From NCBI GenBank assembly GCA_014607495.2, contig CP053148.1, forward strand, positions 17,236,001 to 17,300,000: a stretch of DNA of 64,000 nucleotides. The letters are read 5' to 3'. Of this stretch, positions 1 through 10,209 are shown in pieces; within the stretch, counting starts at the first letter, position 1, and the number at the start of each line of letters is the position of its first letter. The stretch comes from Carposina sasakii. Lineage: Eukaryota > Arthropoda > Insecta > Lepidoptera > Carposinidae. Under the pieces are notes generated by a model that was not told where the DNA came from, did no database searches, and saw only the letters and a list, made by a program, of their open reading frames with translations. The translations under genes and the position numbers were made by a program.

Positions 1-1
1 C

Positions 2-220
2 CATCCCAATATCGACGACGATGGCAACGTCTGTCTGAACATCCTGCGCGAAGACTGGAACCCTGTTCTAAATCTGAACTGCATCATCTACGGTATTCAG
101 TTCCTGTTCCTGGAACCGAATCCCGATGATCCGCTGAATAAGGTGGCTGCTGACGAACTTATAAACGACAGGGAGCGCTTTGAAGAACATGTCCAAACTA
201 TGATCTCATATCTCACCTAA
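2..220 (+). CDS. Ubc12: NEDD8-conjugating enzyme Ubc12-like, C-terminal part (5' end outside window)
   Basis: This is the last 72 codons plus TAA of a UBC-fold E2. Visible are the HPN motif, the catalytic-cysteine segment [12 protein letters not shown], the conserved [11 protein letters not shown] stretch and the C-terminal helices. Ubc12 (UBE2M) takes NEDD8 from the NAE1-UBA3 E1 and transfers it to cullins. The reading frame is open and identical to the full copy at 10210-10716 except that the residue after DPLN is Lys here and Met there; human UBE2M has Lys, so this copy keeps the ancestral state. The protein stops at YLT, about 15 residues short of human UBE2M. No intron interrupts the visible part. 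The AATAAA just after the stop in copy 2 reads AGTAAA here. Whether this copy is intact depends on sequence left of the window. Confidence 0.9.
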   Translation, partial: HPNIDDDGNVCLNILREDWNPVLNLNCIIYGIQFLFLEPNPDDPLNKVAADELINDRERFEEHVQTMISYLT

Positions 221-965
221 GCTTAGCCAGTAAACGTCGACTTGTTTTTATGTGTATGTCTTAGATGTTACCTCGAAGGCTGAAGTATGGCGGAGACGCA
301 ACACTTGTGACACTTGTGACGCTGAGAAAAGCTGTGAAAGATTTCGTACCGCTCTGTGTGTTTAAAGACTCAGCTGTAGTTTCGCCTCTGTGGATGTAAG
401 AATATGATCCTCTAACGTCTACTTCTTTATGTATTACTGGTACCTGTCTTAATATATATGTATATCAATATACACACCGTATTTTACATTCGATGTCTAT
501 AGCCTAATTATAACAGAATTTCGAAAATAAAATTTTCGTAGGAAGATAGCAAAATATTTTGTGAAAAATCTAACTTGAAATATATCTTTTGTATAGATTT
601 AAGTTTTAATTTAACTTAGTAAATGGTTGTACTAGAGTAAGTACGTAGTGATTTCAATGCAAAACTATAAAATAATCAAAATCTATTTGTTTTCTTTTCA
701 TCCAATGGTAACTTAATAAGTTACAATGAATACCAACTGTATCCTGTATACAAGTATAAATAGTAACCCGAGGAGGGTTGGCATCAAGCAAGCAGCCGGC
801 CGTAAAACAAACGCCAAATCCTTTTCGCTGATCCCACAAATAATGGGACAAGGGCAGGAAGATAATGATTTTTACAGTTAGATAGCGAATACCTATAGGT
901 ATATTTAATATACCCGCAATCTGCTGGATCGGACGCAGTTTTTATTTTAATAAAGTTAGTATTCA
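221..965. other. 3' flank of the Ubc12-like copy; mostly unannotated
   Basis: The downstream region is AT-rich, with a possible AATAAA around 528. Bases about 765-855 are a short antisense piece of a lepidopteran repeat (the same words, 'accctcctcggg' and 'ttatttgtgggat', recur at 53290-53420). No other gene is seen. Confidence 0.5.
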
Positions 966-966
966 G

Positions 967-996
967 ATCTACGACTCTGTGTGTAGAGTCGTAGAT
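967..996. repeat. Perfect 12-bp stem / 6-nt loop hairpin
   Basis: ATCTACGACTCT, the loop GTGTGT, then the exact reverse complement AGAGTCGTAGAT. It lies 9 bp before a MITE terminus and is conserved without change in copy 2 (11459-11488). Confidence 0.85.
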
Positions 997-1005
997 ATAA
1001 ATATA

Positions 1006-1370
1006 CAGGGTTAATTTAAAAACATCAATAACCTGGCAGGACTAGATAGCTAAAATCATTAACAATAACATTTGTTCTACGAATTTGATCACTCAACTCA
1101 ATACATGAATTAAAAATAATTTTCCAAGCTTTTATTGTACTGTCGTGACATTTATAAGTCTATGTTCCATTGTAGAAGGTTGACGCGTGCAATCGCGCGC
1201 TCACCTGTGTTATGTACGGACTTAAGGACATTCAGGAGTAATATTAAATTGATATTTATTTTTGTATGAAAGTAAAATATATCAAATTATCAAAACTCGT
1301 AGAACAAATGTTGCTTTTTTATGATGGTGGCTACCTAGTCTTGTGAGGTTATTGATGTTTTAAAATTAAC
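1006..1370. mobile_element. MITE family C, right terminus eroded
   Basis: It starts TATACAGGGTTAATTT and ends in the inverted words ATTGATGTTTTAAAATTAA, but the terminal CCTGTATA is replaced by CCACATG. An intact relative is at 42009-42367, and the duplicate copy is at 11498-11861. Confidence 0.75.
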
Positions 1371-1592
1371 CACATGTTATTGATTGTAAAATGATTTGTC
1401 CTGATTTCTGACTGACGCGGCCGGATCAAGGCACAGCATGAACCTCTGAGACCTGAAACGACGGGGTGTGTTCATTGTATAACGTAGCCATCATGATGCT
1501 GTCTTTCTCTAAAACTTGGACAAGAAAGAGACAGTATTAACTTTATCTTTTAGATAGACTATCTGTTCATTGGAAAAATCGGCTAACTAATA

Positions 1593-1852
1593 CAGGGTGT
1601 AACAGAAAGGGTATGTTAAACGAAAAGCTGTATAAATAGCCCACTATAGAGAACCTATTACCAAAATTTGAGACTCGAAATCACATTTTTAATTTTCAAG
1701 ATTGTATGAAAATTCATGACATATTAAAAAATTCTTCATACAATCAGGAAAAATAAACATGTGATTTCGGATCTCAAATTTTGTGGATAGGTTCTCTATA
1801 GTGGGCTATTTACATAGCTTTTCGCTTAACATACCCTTTTTGTTACATTCTG
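1593..1852. mobile_element. MITE family A (260-bp foldback), TA target duplication, only in copy 1
   Basis: Near-palindromic: CAGGGTGTAACAGAAAGGGT at the left is mirrored by ACCCTTTTTGTTACATTCTG at the right, and the inverted similarity runs through the interior. TA flanks both ends (1591-1592 and 1853-1854). The corresponding site in copy 2 (12072-12092) reads through with a single TA, giving a clean empty site. Confidence 0.9.
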
Positions 1853-1892
1853 TATAAAAATAACTTTATTGTACCGTATTTTGAAATCTTCT

Positions 1893-2055
1893 ATACATAT
1901 AATAAAATTGTAACGGATTGATGTTTGTGCACTCTAATCTCATAAACGGCTGAACCGATTTTGATGCAGTTTTCAGGTATCTATCGTGACAGGTCCCACT
2001 TAACATTTAGGCTACTTTTTATCCCGGGAAAATGTTTTTATCCCGGATAATTTCG
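1893..2055 (+). mobile_element. Helitron-like / lepidopteran interspersed repeat fragment, 3' end deleted
   Basis: Contains the widespread words 'gctgaaccgattttgatgca' and 'atcccgggaaaatgttttta', ending at the base where copy 2 still has the hairpin and CTAG end (12290-12343). It is part of the intron just before the CRAL-TRIO acceptor. Confidence 0.7.
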
Positions 2056-2081
2056 ATATAATTTTCCTCATCTTTTTCCAG

Positions 2082-2342
2082 CTCCACACAAACCTAAAGC
2101 AGCTGCACAAGAAGATGGACACAGCATGCCTGCCCACCACATACGGCGGGGACATCGCGCCCCAAGATATGATTAGCTTTACCAAGCAGATCCTAAGCGA
2201 CCAGAAGAAGAAACTCCTTGGGCTCGACGAGATGACTATCCTCAGCACAAGAGGCATCATCTCCACAAGAAAGAAGAACAGCGGGATGAACGAAGATGGT
2301 GTCTCCGTGACAGGCAGTTTTAGGAAACTAGAGATTGACTAA
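2082..2342 (+). CDS. CRAL-TRIO (Sec14-like, alpha-TTP-like) terminal exon, copy 1
   Basis: The exon begins after the acceptor tctttttccag (AG at 2080-2081) in phase 0 and ends with TAA at 2340-2342: 86 codons. The peptide starts LHTNLKQLHKKMDTACLP, followed by TYGG, matching the 'ELHK..P...LP.EYGG' end of the CRAL-TRIO lipid-binding domain. It finishes with the family-typical C-terminal tail DEMTILSTRG...GSFRKLEID. These proteins carry hydrophobic ligands (tocopherol, retinoids, phosphoinositides) between membranes; the ligand here is unknown. The upstream exons are not in the window and must lie to the left. The ATG at 2115 is internal, not a start. The Ubc12-like gene 1.9 kb upstream, on the same strand, therefore probably sits in this gene's last intron. 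Confidence 0.85.
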   Translation, partial: LHTNLKQLHKKMDTACLPTTYGGDIAPQDMISFTKQILSDQKKKLLGLDEMTILSTRGIISTRKKNSGMNEDGVSVTGSFRKLEID

Positions 2343-2388
2343 GATTTAATATAGCTTTTGTATCTCGCTTATTCATATTTTGTATATA

Positions 2389-2644
2389 CAGGGTGTAACA
2401 AAAGGGGTATGTTAAACGAAAAGCTATATAAATAGCCCACTGAAAAGAACCTATCCACAAAATTTCAGACTCTAAATCACATGTTTATTTTTCAAGTATG
2501 GAGAATTCCTAAACAACCCAGGAATGTTCATACAATCTTGAAATATAAACATGTGGTTTCGAGTCTCCAATTTTGGAAATAGGTTCTCTATAGTGGGCTG
2601 TTTACATAGCTTTTCGCTTAACATACCTTTTTTGTTGCATCCTG
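2389..2644. mobile_element. MITE family A
   Basis: CAGGGTGTAACAAAAGGGGT at the left and an inverted match ending TTGCATCCTG at the right, TA on both sides. It sits about 45 bp downstream of the CRAL-TRIO stop, so it may lie in the 3' UTR. The duplicate is at 12680-12935, so it predates the duplication. Confidence 0.9.
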
Positions 2645-2689
2645 TATAAATAAAGGCCTCGTCAAATAGATATAGAGTGTATCGCGCGG

Positions 2690-3080
2690 TAATGCGTTTT
2701 TAGCCTACCGCCGCGTTATAGCGTCGTGTTGTGTTGTACTAAGCTATTCCGGGCACAGATAGCGGGAAGGCTCCGTTTTGACACAGCGTTATTACGTCGC
2801 GTTGTATTTGTCAATGCCGCCGTACTGAAAATACGCGACGTTACTGCATAAAACGCTAAGAGCATTTGTAGACGTGAACGGACAACGGACCGTGACTTTT
2901 AACGGCTTCACGGTGGTGTATGGCGCACTATGAGCGCTTGTAGACGTGAACGGATAACGAACCGCCAAAGTTCGATGGCTGTTGTCCACTGCGTGTACAA
3001 ACAGTCATAGTGAGATACACCACCGTGAATCCGTATAACACTGTCTGTAGTCCGTTCACGTCTGCAAGCCGCCTAACGCC
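2690..3080. repeat. Complex tandem/inverted repeat, probably a decayed DNA element
   Basis: Two direct repeats about 80 bp long share TTGTAGACGTGAACGGA (near 2875 and 2938), and an inverted partner AGTCCGTTCACGTCTGCA lies near 3049-3066. A single related fragment occurs at about 35703. The duplicate is at about 12975-13360. Confidence 0.6.
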
Positions 3081-3596
3081 CTACAATTTAATACGATCTC
3101 TGTTTGTCGATGCCTTTTGAATGAGAGTGACGCATGATTTTCTTTGAACGATTTTATGGTTTTCTCTTCATTGGTCCGCGGATTATCAGATATTGCGTAA
3201 TTAACAAATGCAACTTTCATTAAGACTGAATAATACGTAGGCGGAGTATTGGAGCTGTTTTTTCTGCGTATGTGATGGTTTAACTGATTTGGGACTACGT
3301 TGATTAAATAACTAGATACGTAGATTTGTCTATAATATCTGGCTCTACTAGAGTGCGTCTCCCCAAATAGTTTCTTTGAATGATGGCGCTAATTACCATG
3401 TGTATGACTGCATTATCTGTGTGACGGCATATGATAAATGTTAGTTCCGAAATCAGACGTAGGAGTTATTCGATGAAACGCATGTGTGTATAGAGCAGGC
3501 AGTTATAGTAGGTGTATTAAATATCTTCGGTCGACATTACCTATATGTGTTATTATTCGTAAGTTGCTAAACTATTCTGAACCCATCGCACACTAA
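3081..3596. other. No recognisable feature
   Basis: AT-rich intergenic sequence, near-identical in copy 2. I see no coding potential or terminal repeats. Confidence 0.5.
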
Positions 3597-3925
3597 GGCT
3601 GCCTTTCCAATAGAGTTGTGCTATGAATGCGTTTGATACCAACATCATGGACCAATGAATATCATTGGTGGATATCACACGCAGCCGTAGCAACAAAGCA
3701 TATCACATCTTCATATTCCTGCCCGAATCCCAAACGCCGTGAGCAGTTCTGTGGAACGTTGCATCTAGTTTCAAGATTTTGTAATTGAACAAAGAATTAA
3801 ACAAATAATAAATATTTTATGGGGTCGGCCCAAAATAGTTTCTATCGAAACTCATATTGCCAATGATTTGGAATTTATTACGTGCTTCCACGCACATACC
3901 TATCTGGTGGAAAGGCAGTCAATAA
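3597..3925. mobile_element. MITE family E (GGCTGCCTTTCC inverted termini)
   Basis: Starts AAGGCTGCCTTTCCA and ends TGGAAAGGCAGTC. The same ends recur at about 13880-14206 (duplicate) and, diverged, at 18361-18650. Confidence 0.65.
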
Positions 3926-4139
3926 AAGATACATTACATAAACAGCTACGCTCAGAGCAGAGAGAATCGAAATAATAAACAGTTAAATGTTAAAATAATA
4001 TGTTATATCTTAAGGAATAGGAAAAAGCTAGATGGAAATAATGTGTGAATTATTTGGTGATTTAACGTGAAAAATACCATATTGGGAGCGTTATAGGTAC
4101 TTGACCATACTTGTACAATAATGAAATATTCCGAACTGT

Positions 4140-4292
4140 CACCTTATTTTGTCCCCCCAGGGTGACCGACCGAAAAAAAATATCGGAAAATGTTTCATTT
4201 GCCCAACTTTTCATATTATGTAATAGGGGGATGGATCAAGTTTTTTTTATAGATTTTTTCCCGGTCTGTCACCCTAGGGGTACAAAAATAGC
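4140..4292. repeat. Imperfect inverted repeat with GTCACC..GGGTGAC-type words
   Basis: 'tgtccccccagggtgaccgaccg' at the left and 'cggtctgtcaccctaggggtac' at the right form a foldback. A related foldback is nested in the family E element at 18420-18575. The duplicate is at about 14432-14577. Confidence 0.55.
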
Positions 4293-5248
4293 ATCGGCCG
4301 CATGTATCCCGCATTATGGCCAGATAGGACAAGCGTAGAGGAAACCTCAGAACATTTTGCTTTTTGTGCATTTTGCTCCGAAGCGTCCAACCCACCATCA
4401 CACTATCGTGTGATACCTAAGTGATTAATAAGGATTAAACGGCACTTTTTAATTGGTCGAATCTCTACTTAACATACTTAACATAACACGAACGAGATTA
4501 AATTGAAAACTGACACACTTCTGTCTCAAGTTACCGATCTTTAAACTATATTTACCTATTGTCCGTTTCAAAATATATACTAAAATATTTTTGTTAGATC
4601 AAGACAGACAACATTTTCGTACTACAAACTAGCCGAGTAGGTATATACCTACGTCAAAACACGTCAATCACAATAAATCTAAGTATAGATACCGTCTAAT
4701 TAGTAATGTGGTGTCTTAAATTAAACACAGTTTAACTGTTGTTCAATGTGGTTATATTATGCGGTCACATTATAGTAAACATTTGTTTATTATTGATTAA
4801 GTTACTCATTAATGTACAGAATAGGTATAAAATTAGTAAATAAGAAGTAGCTTAACGTTTTGGTTTATACGTTTATTGTTGCTTTTATATTTTGTTTTAC
4901 GTACTATAATGGTAACATCAAACAAGAAATTACAATAAAATAATATCACAATAATTATCTAATTTTGTTTTTTTTTTACCCAGTTGCTACAAATTGTGCG
5001 ATTCATCTTAATTTTATTCAATCTAATCACATTTATGTATCGCTGTTAAAATAGTAAGCCATTTTTGCTACAAATTGATAATTTATTCTACCGTCGTTCC
5101 CCATTACACAAAGATTGGGAGAAAAATCGGTTTTACATAGTACTATACGGCGGACATATTATCCCATCCTGGGTAACTCTTATGTTATTTAAGGTCTTGA
5201 ATATATATAAAAAAAATCTATCTATAATTTGGCATAATTATAAATAAA
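4293..5248. other. AT-rich intergenic, no recognisable feature
   Basis: Short ORFs only; none resembles a protein family. The palindrome GTAGGTATATACCTAC at about 4638-4653 is a simple self-complementary run. Confidence 0.5.
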
Positions 5249-5377
5249 TTCACTATGGGTCGGCCCACCACCGGGCCCTACACCCTCCACTGACCCTCGG
5301 ATCTGATAACTCATAACTGCAAAACAAGCACTTGCACCAACTACAATCGGCCCGGTGGTGGGCGCACCCATAGTGAA
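5249..5377. repeat. Eroded foldback element (copy 1)
   Basis: The left arm (ttcactatgggtcggcccac...) is complete. About 29 bp of the right arm and loop are missing compared with the intact form at 15568-15727. Confidence 0.8.
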
Positions 5378-6357
5378 TGTTTGAACTTCCGAATTGTAAC
5401 GCCTAATACAATTTCATTTATAAACAAATTCACAAACACAATTAATTAAGCACGCATGAGTACGACGCGTTCTGTACATTGGAGAGCCTAATTTTCTTAT
5501 AAAAATTATAGAATTTGTTCCGACAAATTACTTCTCTTAGGTAACGATTATAGCAAGACATATTACACGCCAGCCGAATGGTAGAAAGATTTTTAGGACG
5601 AAATAATACGTCAGCCATCCAGATAGGGCTAGGATAGTGTTGTCATATATCTGCCGTACGAGCCAAGAGACGGCCGTCTTTACGGTTCCGCTATATGACG
5701 GCAGCACTATTCTAGGAAACTAAAGCTTTATAGTTAAAACGTTTTTGATTGTCAATGAAATCAACATATTACACGTTAAAAATTCTAATATAGTACCTAT
5801 AGTTTATTTATTTGGGACAGTTAACAACTGTATACAAAAATACATAGTTAGGTATTGTTTTTAAAGTATAAATAAGTACACAGTCCACTACACTATCCAC
5901 AAGTTACTTAAAAGAAAGTTACACAAGACTATACATCACTGATGAGATAGCACCACCATGGATGCTGCAAAACAGTTAATATTATAATTTATAAAAATTT
6001 GCCGTATTACAGTTAATCGTACATTTTATAATCAATCATACATGTAATTCATGCCCATTATCCAAAAGACGTTGAGCAAAAGGGGGTAAACAACAAACCC
6101 AATTTTCACCATTTAGCCCTATAAAGTCCCACGTAGTGTACCGCCGAGTTTTGTTAACATTCTAATGACTAAGAATTGTTCATTATACAGTGTTAAACTA
6201 TCAAGATATCTGTTAATATAAAATATATACTTACAAGATTACCACAAGAACATAAATTATATCTGATATCTAAATTTTCCTGGAGTATTATATTGCATTT
6301 CGTTTATATAATTACCTATTTGTTTTCCGCGACTTCGCCCGCGTACTCCCAACAATA
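5378..6357. other. AT-rich intergenic with one imperfect hairpin
   Basis: Bases about 5631-5712 form an imperfect inverted repeat (AGGATAGTGTTGTCATAT against ATATGACGGCAGCACTATTCT), conserved in copy 2. Bases about 6323-6352 carry a scrap of the 'cgacttcgcccgcgt' Helitron-type end. No gene is seen. Confidence 0.5.
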
Positions 6358-6444
6358 CAGGGTGTTTTTTTGTGGCCACCATTAACGAAGGGTATGTACT
6401 CTATACATCAAATAAAATAAGTTTATGCCAAAAAAAACGCTGGG
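6358..6444 (+). mobile_element. MITE family B, truncated at the duplication junction
   Basis: Starts CAGGGTGTTTTTTTGTGGCC and matches the family up to 'aaaaaacgctggga', then stops dead. The copy 2 counterpart (16714-17086) is full length. Confidence 0.9.
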
Positions 6445-6711
6445 AATCGAATGCTGATTGGATGCACTGCAATCTGCTTTTAGTAAATCACTCACATACG
6501 ATGGTTCTCTGCTAAATTTAGACGAACGGGAAAATAGACTTTTACCGGAGTTTTATGTTATGTATCTATGTATTTAGTGGTAAAGTTAAACTTACACATA
6601 CATAGGTAGGTTAATTCCATCATACAATACTACTGGTGCCCGTTGATAAATTGACACAACACAAAAAGTATCATTTTGGACCGTTTTGGAACTAAGTATT
6701 ACTTAATCATA
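6445..6711. other. No recognisable feature
   Basis: AT-rich sequence immediately after the junction; no gene or known repeat terminus seen. Confidence 0.4.
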
Positions 6712-6841
6712 CAGGGTGTAATATGAGATGTGTGTTAGGTGAAATGCCATGAACCAATAGCCACAAAGTTTCAGACTCGAATTCGAACTTAAAACATTAA
6801 TTTCGGGTCTCAAATGTTGGAAGGATCTCTTTAGTGGGCTA
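6712..6841. mobile_element. MITE family A, internally deleted
   Basis: Starts TACAGGGTGTAATATGAGATG and continues with the family words 'agtttcagactcgaa', 'gggtctcaaatgttgg' and 'agtgggcta'. Half the usual length, and the right terminus is missing. Confidence 0.65.
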
Positions 6842-7019
6842 ACATCCCCCTCGTTAATAATAATAAGATAATAAATAATATATTGCTCAATGCTTTATGT
6901 AAACTCTTCAACTTTATATTACTTTCGAGTCCGTGTTTACGTAAACATTCTACTTTCCGCTATTTGGAATATTTATCTGTCTATTTATAAGACTTTGCCC
7001 GGGGCTTAAACCGACATAG

Positions 7020-7171
7020 GTACTGTCGTAGGATAGTTCACTATAGTTATTAGTTTATAAACAGAACTATTGTAAAAGTATTGATTATCTGTGCTTGTCA
7101 AATAAATTCAGTTCTATTTAAAATGGCCTTTGATTTAGATCTCAAACCACTACATGGTGTCAGGTGTAGTT
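7020..7171 (+). mobile_element. Probable 5' LTR end and primer-binding site of the gypsy-like element
   Basis: AATAAA lies near 7101. The likely LTR ends in CTACA at 7154 and is followed directly by TGGTGTCAGGTGTAGTT (7155-7171), beginning TGG as a tRNA-primed binding site should. The LTR start is not resolved and no 3' LTR is present. Confidence 0.45.
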
Positions 7172-7259
7172 TAATTCGATGTTAAAGATGAAGAATATGA
7201 TTTATTATAGTGCGGAGTAATGTTTAATGTACACTAAATACAAAAGATAAGTATATAAG

Positions 7260-8198
7260 ATGGCTGACAAGGGTTGTGTGTTTGCAGCTATACAACAGCC
7301 TGCGCCGTTGGCAGAAGATGGCAATATGGCAGCAAATTGGCGAGAATGGAAAGTTGCATTTGATTATTTTTTGGTTGCTACCGGAAAACAAAATGTATCT
7401 TCGCAGGAAAAATGTGCATTATTTATGTACGTTATTGGAAAGTATGGCAGAGAAATATTTGAAGAATTTTATCTGGGTCCGGAGTATGATTATGAGAATT
7501 TGTGTAAAAAATTTATTGAACATTGTGACCCGGCAAAGAATGTTAATTTCGTAAGACATGTATTTTTTGAAACGTACCAGAGTAATAATAATTTTGACAA
7601 GTTTTTGGGTGAGTTAAAAGTGAAAAGCAAAAGTTGTGAATTTGGAGCGTTAAAAAGCAGTCTTGTTTTAACACAACTTATTAGAGGATTAAAAGACAAT
7701 AATATGAGGGAAAAACTGTTAGCCAAGTCGTCTTTAACTTTAGAAGAAGCAATTAAATGGTGCCAAGCTGCAGAACGGGCGGGACAACAAGCTACAGTTT
7801 GTTCGTCGAATCGTCCGAGCACCAGCAGTGCTTTGGTAGAACAGTTGCGTCAGCCTGATAAAGGAGAGGCGCGCGGTGGATTCGGGTATCAACGGCGACC
7901 ACTGCGTGGAGGACGCGGTATCGGAGTTGGTGTGCGAGGTCGGCGTGTGCAGTTTACTCCACCAGTGGTATGTGGAAGATGTGCTTTCAATCATAGAGGC
8001 TACGAGCGTTGTCCAGCAGCAACAGTAAAGTGTCATCGGTGTGATAGAGTTGGACATTTTGCGAAGTGCTGCAGAGTTAAGTTTACACAAGAGGTATTAG
8101 GTGATGATGGTGAGCAAATTTTGTATAATATTTGTATTGATGCCTCAGATGATTCGAGGGAATCATGGTGTGCTAATATTAATGTCAATGGTGTTGAT
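7260..8198 (+). pseudogene. gag: Ty3/gypsy-type retrotransposon gag region, interrupted
   Basis: The open frame begins ATG at 7260. The first ~190 residues have a retrotransposon capsid character (NWREWKVAFDYFLVATGK; then LTQLIRGLKDNNMREKLL and LEEAIKWCQAAE). A basic Arg/Gly-rich linker follows, then two zinc knuckles: a variant CGRC...H.....C and a canonical CHRC....H....C (CDRVGHFAKCC). The frame runs into the poly-T of an inserted SINE at 8198, so the apparent C-terminal Phe run is not gag. Protease resumes after the SINE in the same original frame. Gag packages the RNA. The element is defective. Confidence 0.85.
8185..8197. repeat. Left target-site duplication of SINE D insertion
   Basis: TCAATGGTGTTGA is repeated exactly at 8610-8622, bracketing the inserted element. 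Confidence 0.9.
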
Positions 8199-8609
8199 TT
8201 TTTTTTTTTTTTTTAGTTTATCCCGAAGGAAAGGCAAGGGGAACTAAGCCCATACAGCCTAATCATTGTTTAGTAAAATGTATTCTGAATTTATGATGAA
8301 TGACAATGATGATGAATGGAAACGTCGGGAAAATCCTCAAGAACAAGTGTAAAGTTAGTCAAAATGAAAAATTATTGCAGAAACAACTTACATGCGCCCA
8401 TGAAGAGATCGTAATCCGGCTAAAGTTTTACTCGGCTTACCTGCGTATAAAACCATGCACACGCACTAGATTCACATCACAAGTAATCAAAATATAACTT
8501 ATCTACCAGAAAACATCACTTTACGGACACATACAAGCCATTTACAAATAAATTTTGATTTTCACAAGAAAATTACACCTGCACCCTTCCAGCTTTTCCC
8601 GCCGAATCC
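8198..8609 (-). mobile_element. SINE family D, full length, inserted in the gypsy element
   Basis: On the minus strand it begins GGATTCGGCGGGAAAAGC, contains GGCTGTATGGGCTTAGTTCC near the 3' end and finishes in poly-A (poly-T on plus). A 13-bp perfect target duplication shows TPRT-type integration. Relatives with the same 5' end are at 25364-25745, 32229-32615 and 32632-33042, so this is a SINE rather than randomly truncated LINE tails. Confidence 0.85.
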
Positions 8610-9331
8610 TCAATGGTGTTGACGTTAAATTTAAACTTGACAGCGGTGCTGAGGCATGTGTAATGTCAGTGTACAGTTTTAAAGAAGCAGGTTTTAATGT
8701 AAAAGATTTGATGGAATGTAAAACTGTTTTGAGGGAAATAAGTAAAAAACAATTGCCAGTAATAGGATTCTTTTATGCTAAGCTAGGATATAACAACTCA
8801 TGTTGTATGCAAATGTACGTCTTAGATGTCAGCTGTAATAATTTATTAGGACTTACTGCTTGTGTTAGACTGAATCTTATTTACCGTGGTGAACACGTGA
8901 CGGTTAATAGTATAGATAGTGATGATTCAATTTTTAGAGGTATTGGCTGTTTACCGACAGAATGTAATATACAGATTGATGAATCTGTACCGCCGGTGGT
9001 GAATGCGACTTGTAAAATACCCATTAAATTACGTCCTCGTGTAAAGAATGAATTAGACAATATGGTAAAGTTAAACATAATAAAGAAGGTCGAAACTCCA
9101 ACCGATTGGGTATCTAGTATTGTTGTAGTGAAGAAACCAAATAAATCTTTGCGGATATGTTTAGACCCAAAAAATCTGAATCGAGCAGTCAAATGAAGCC
9201 ATTTTCAGTTGCCTACCCTGGACGAAATCGCTAGTAGTTTGAGCGGGGCGAATTATTTTTCAAAATGTGACGCTAAAAATGGGTTTTGGATGATAAAGTT
9301 AACAGAGGATAGTTCTAAGCTTTGTACGTTT
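8610..9331 (+). pseudogene. pol: Ty3/gypsy-type protease and N-terminal reverse transcriptase, truncated
   Basis: Immediately after the SINE, the aspartic protease motif DSGAEACV appears, then a spacer and the RT start (IPIKLRPRVKNELDNM; then SSIVVVKKPNKSLRICLDPK). An in-frame TGA at 9194-9196 interrupts the RT. The same frame then continues with FQLPTLDEIASSLSGANYFS and CDAKNGFWMIKL, holding the motif A aspartate. Homology is lost at about 9331, so the YxDD motif, RNase H, integrase and 3' LTR are absent. It is dead three times over: SINE insertion, nonsense codon and 3' truncation. Confidence 0.85.
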
Positions 9332-10209
9332 TACCTACGCATTCGGTCTGCAAGTGAGCTTGATTGTAAACTCCAGTGACCTCTCTACTCGGATATAATT
9401 ACTTATAAAAAGCAAGACAGTATTTAAGTTAATTCAGCGAAAAAAAAAATCTAGGATTTGCTCATATTGTTCCATATAAGGATTTCTTTTCAAAGTCCGT
9501 GAAATTTCTGCTCATTACTTTCATAGACATTAAACTCATCCAATCAATAACACAATCGCATTTTAAAAAAACAATCAGCCAATAATAGGTTTAAACTTTT
9601 TAAGCCATCTGTACAAATAATAAAAACGCAGCTTTTATCAGTGCAAATTGAATCCCTCCCTTTGTGGGGGGACCGCCGGGACCAGCACTACCCCGCACCT
9701 GTATTTGATACGAGTCGAGGGCAGTGGGCGCCGCAGTACCGACTCTGTTGTCGAGTACTAACTACGTACACGGGAGCACTTACGAGCGAGCTTTGTCTAC
9801 GAAATATCCAAGTTTTCATAACTTTAAATACTTACTTATCCTTCAAACAGTGCCATGTAAAACTGGAATATCTTAAAAATCATTGGGCGGGAAACAACGT
9901 CGCACAACAGGATTTTGTCAACAAAATCAAGTTAATAAGTTCCTATGAGTGAAACTATGTTTTAAACTGCAAGAAAAGTGTGAATTACTCTACAATTTGT
10001 ATACAATTTAACGCCCAGACACAGACGAAACCGCATTAACTTGAAACAAGCCTGCATTTGCACCCGGCATGACATGAGCACACCCTCGCTGCATTATTAC
10101 ATTGTGGTTAAAACTTTAACCTGTTAATTACTCGTCACACATTATTCTGACAGTCAATATCCAAATCCAAACTTACTTTTTACAAAATTTACAAAACAAA
10201 ACAGGAAAA
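9332..10209. other. 5' flank of the Ubc12-like gene, no firm feature
   Basis: An open frame at 9641-9952 (103 codons) resembles nothing I know; bases 9655-9790 are GC-richer than their surroundings. Promoter elements for the Ubc12-like gene presumably lie here, but none is distinct. Confidence 0.4.

Larger units (their letters stand above)
1..6444 (+). repeat. Copy 1 of a ~10.36 kb tandem segmental duplication (3' part only)
   Basis: Window base 1 corresponds to base 10497, and the match continues almost base for base to 6444 (= 16801), broken by indels. Differences include a MITE present only here (1593-1852), about 60 bp missing just before the CRAL-TRIO acceptor (around 2055), 30 bp missing near 5123 and an eroded foldback element (5249-5377). 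Identity is very high in both coding and non-coding parts, so the duplication is recent or homogenised. The 5' part of this copy lies left of the window. Confidence 0.95.

Noticed and set aside
654..851. 65-residue minus ORF and its twin at 11152-11343
   Set aside because: It translates a dispersed repeat fragment (also at 53390) and is kept open only because the duplication is recent.
2115..2342. Stand-alone 75-residue protein starting at ATG 2115 (and its twin in copy 2)
   Set aside because: A splice acceptor lies 33 bp upstream in frame and the intervening codons fit the CRAL-TRIO family, so it is a terminal exon.
9641..9952. 103-residue plus ORF before the Ubc12-like gene
   Set aside because: No recognisable motif, no splice or start context; kept only as unassigned.
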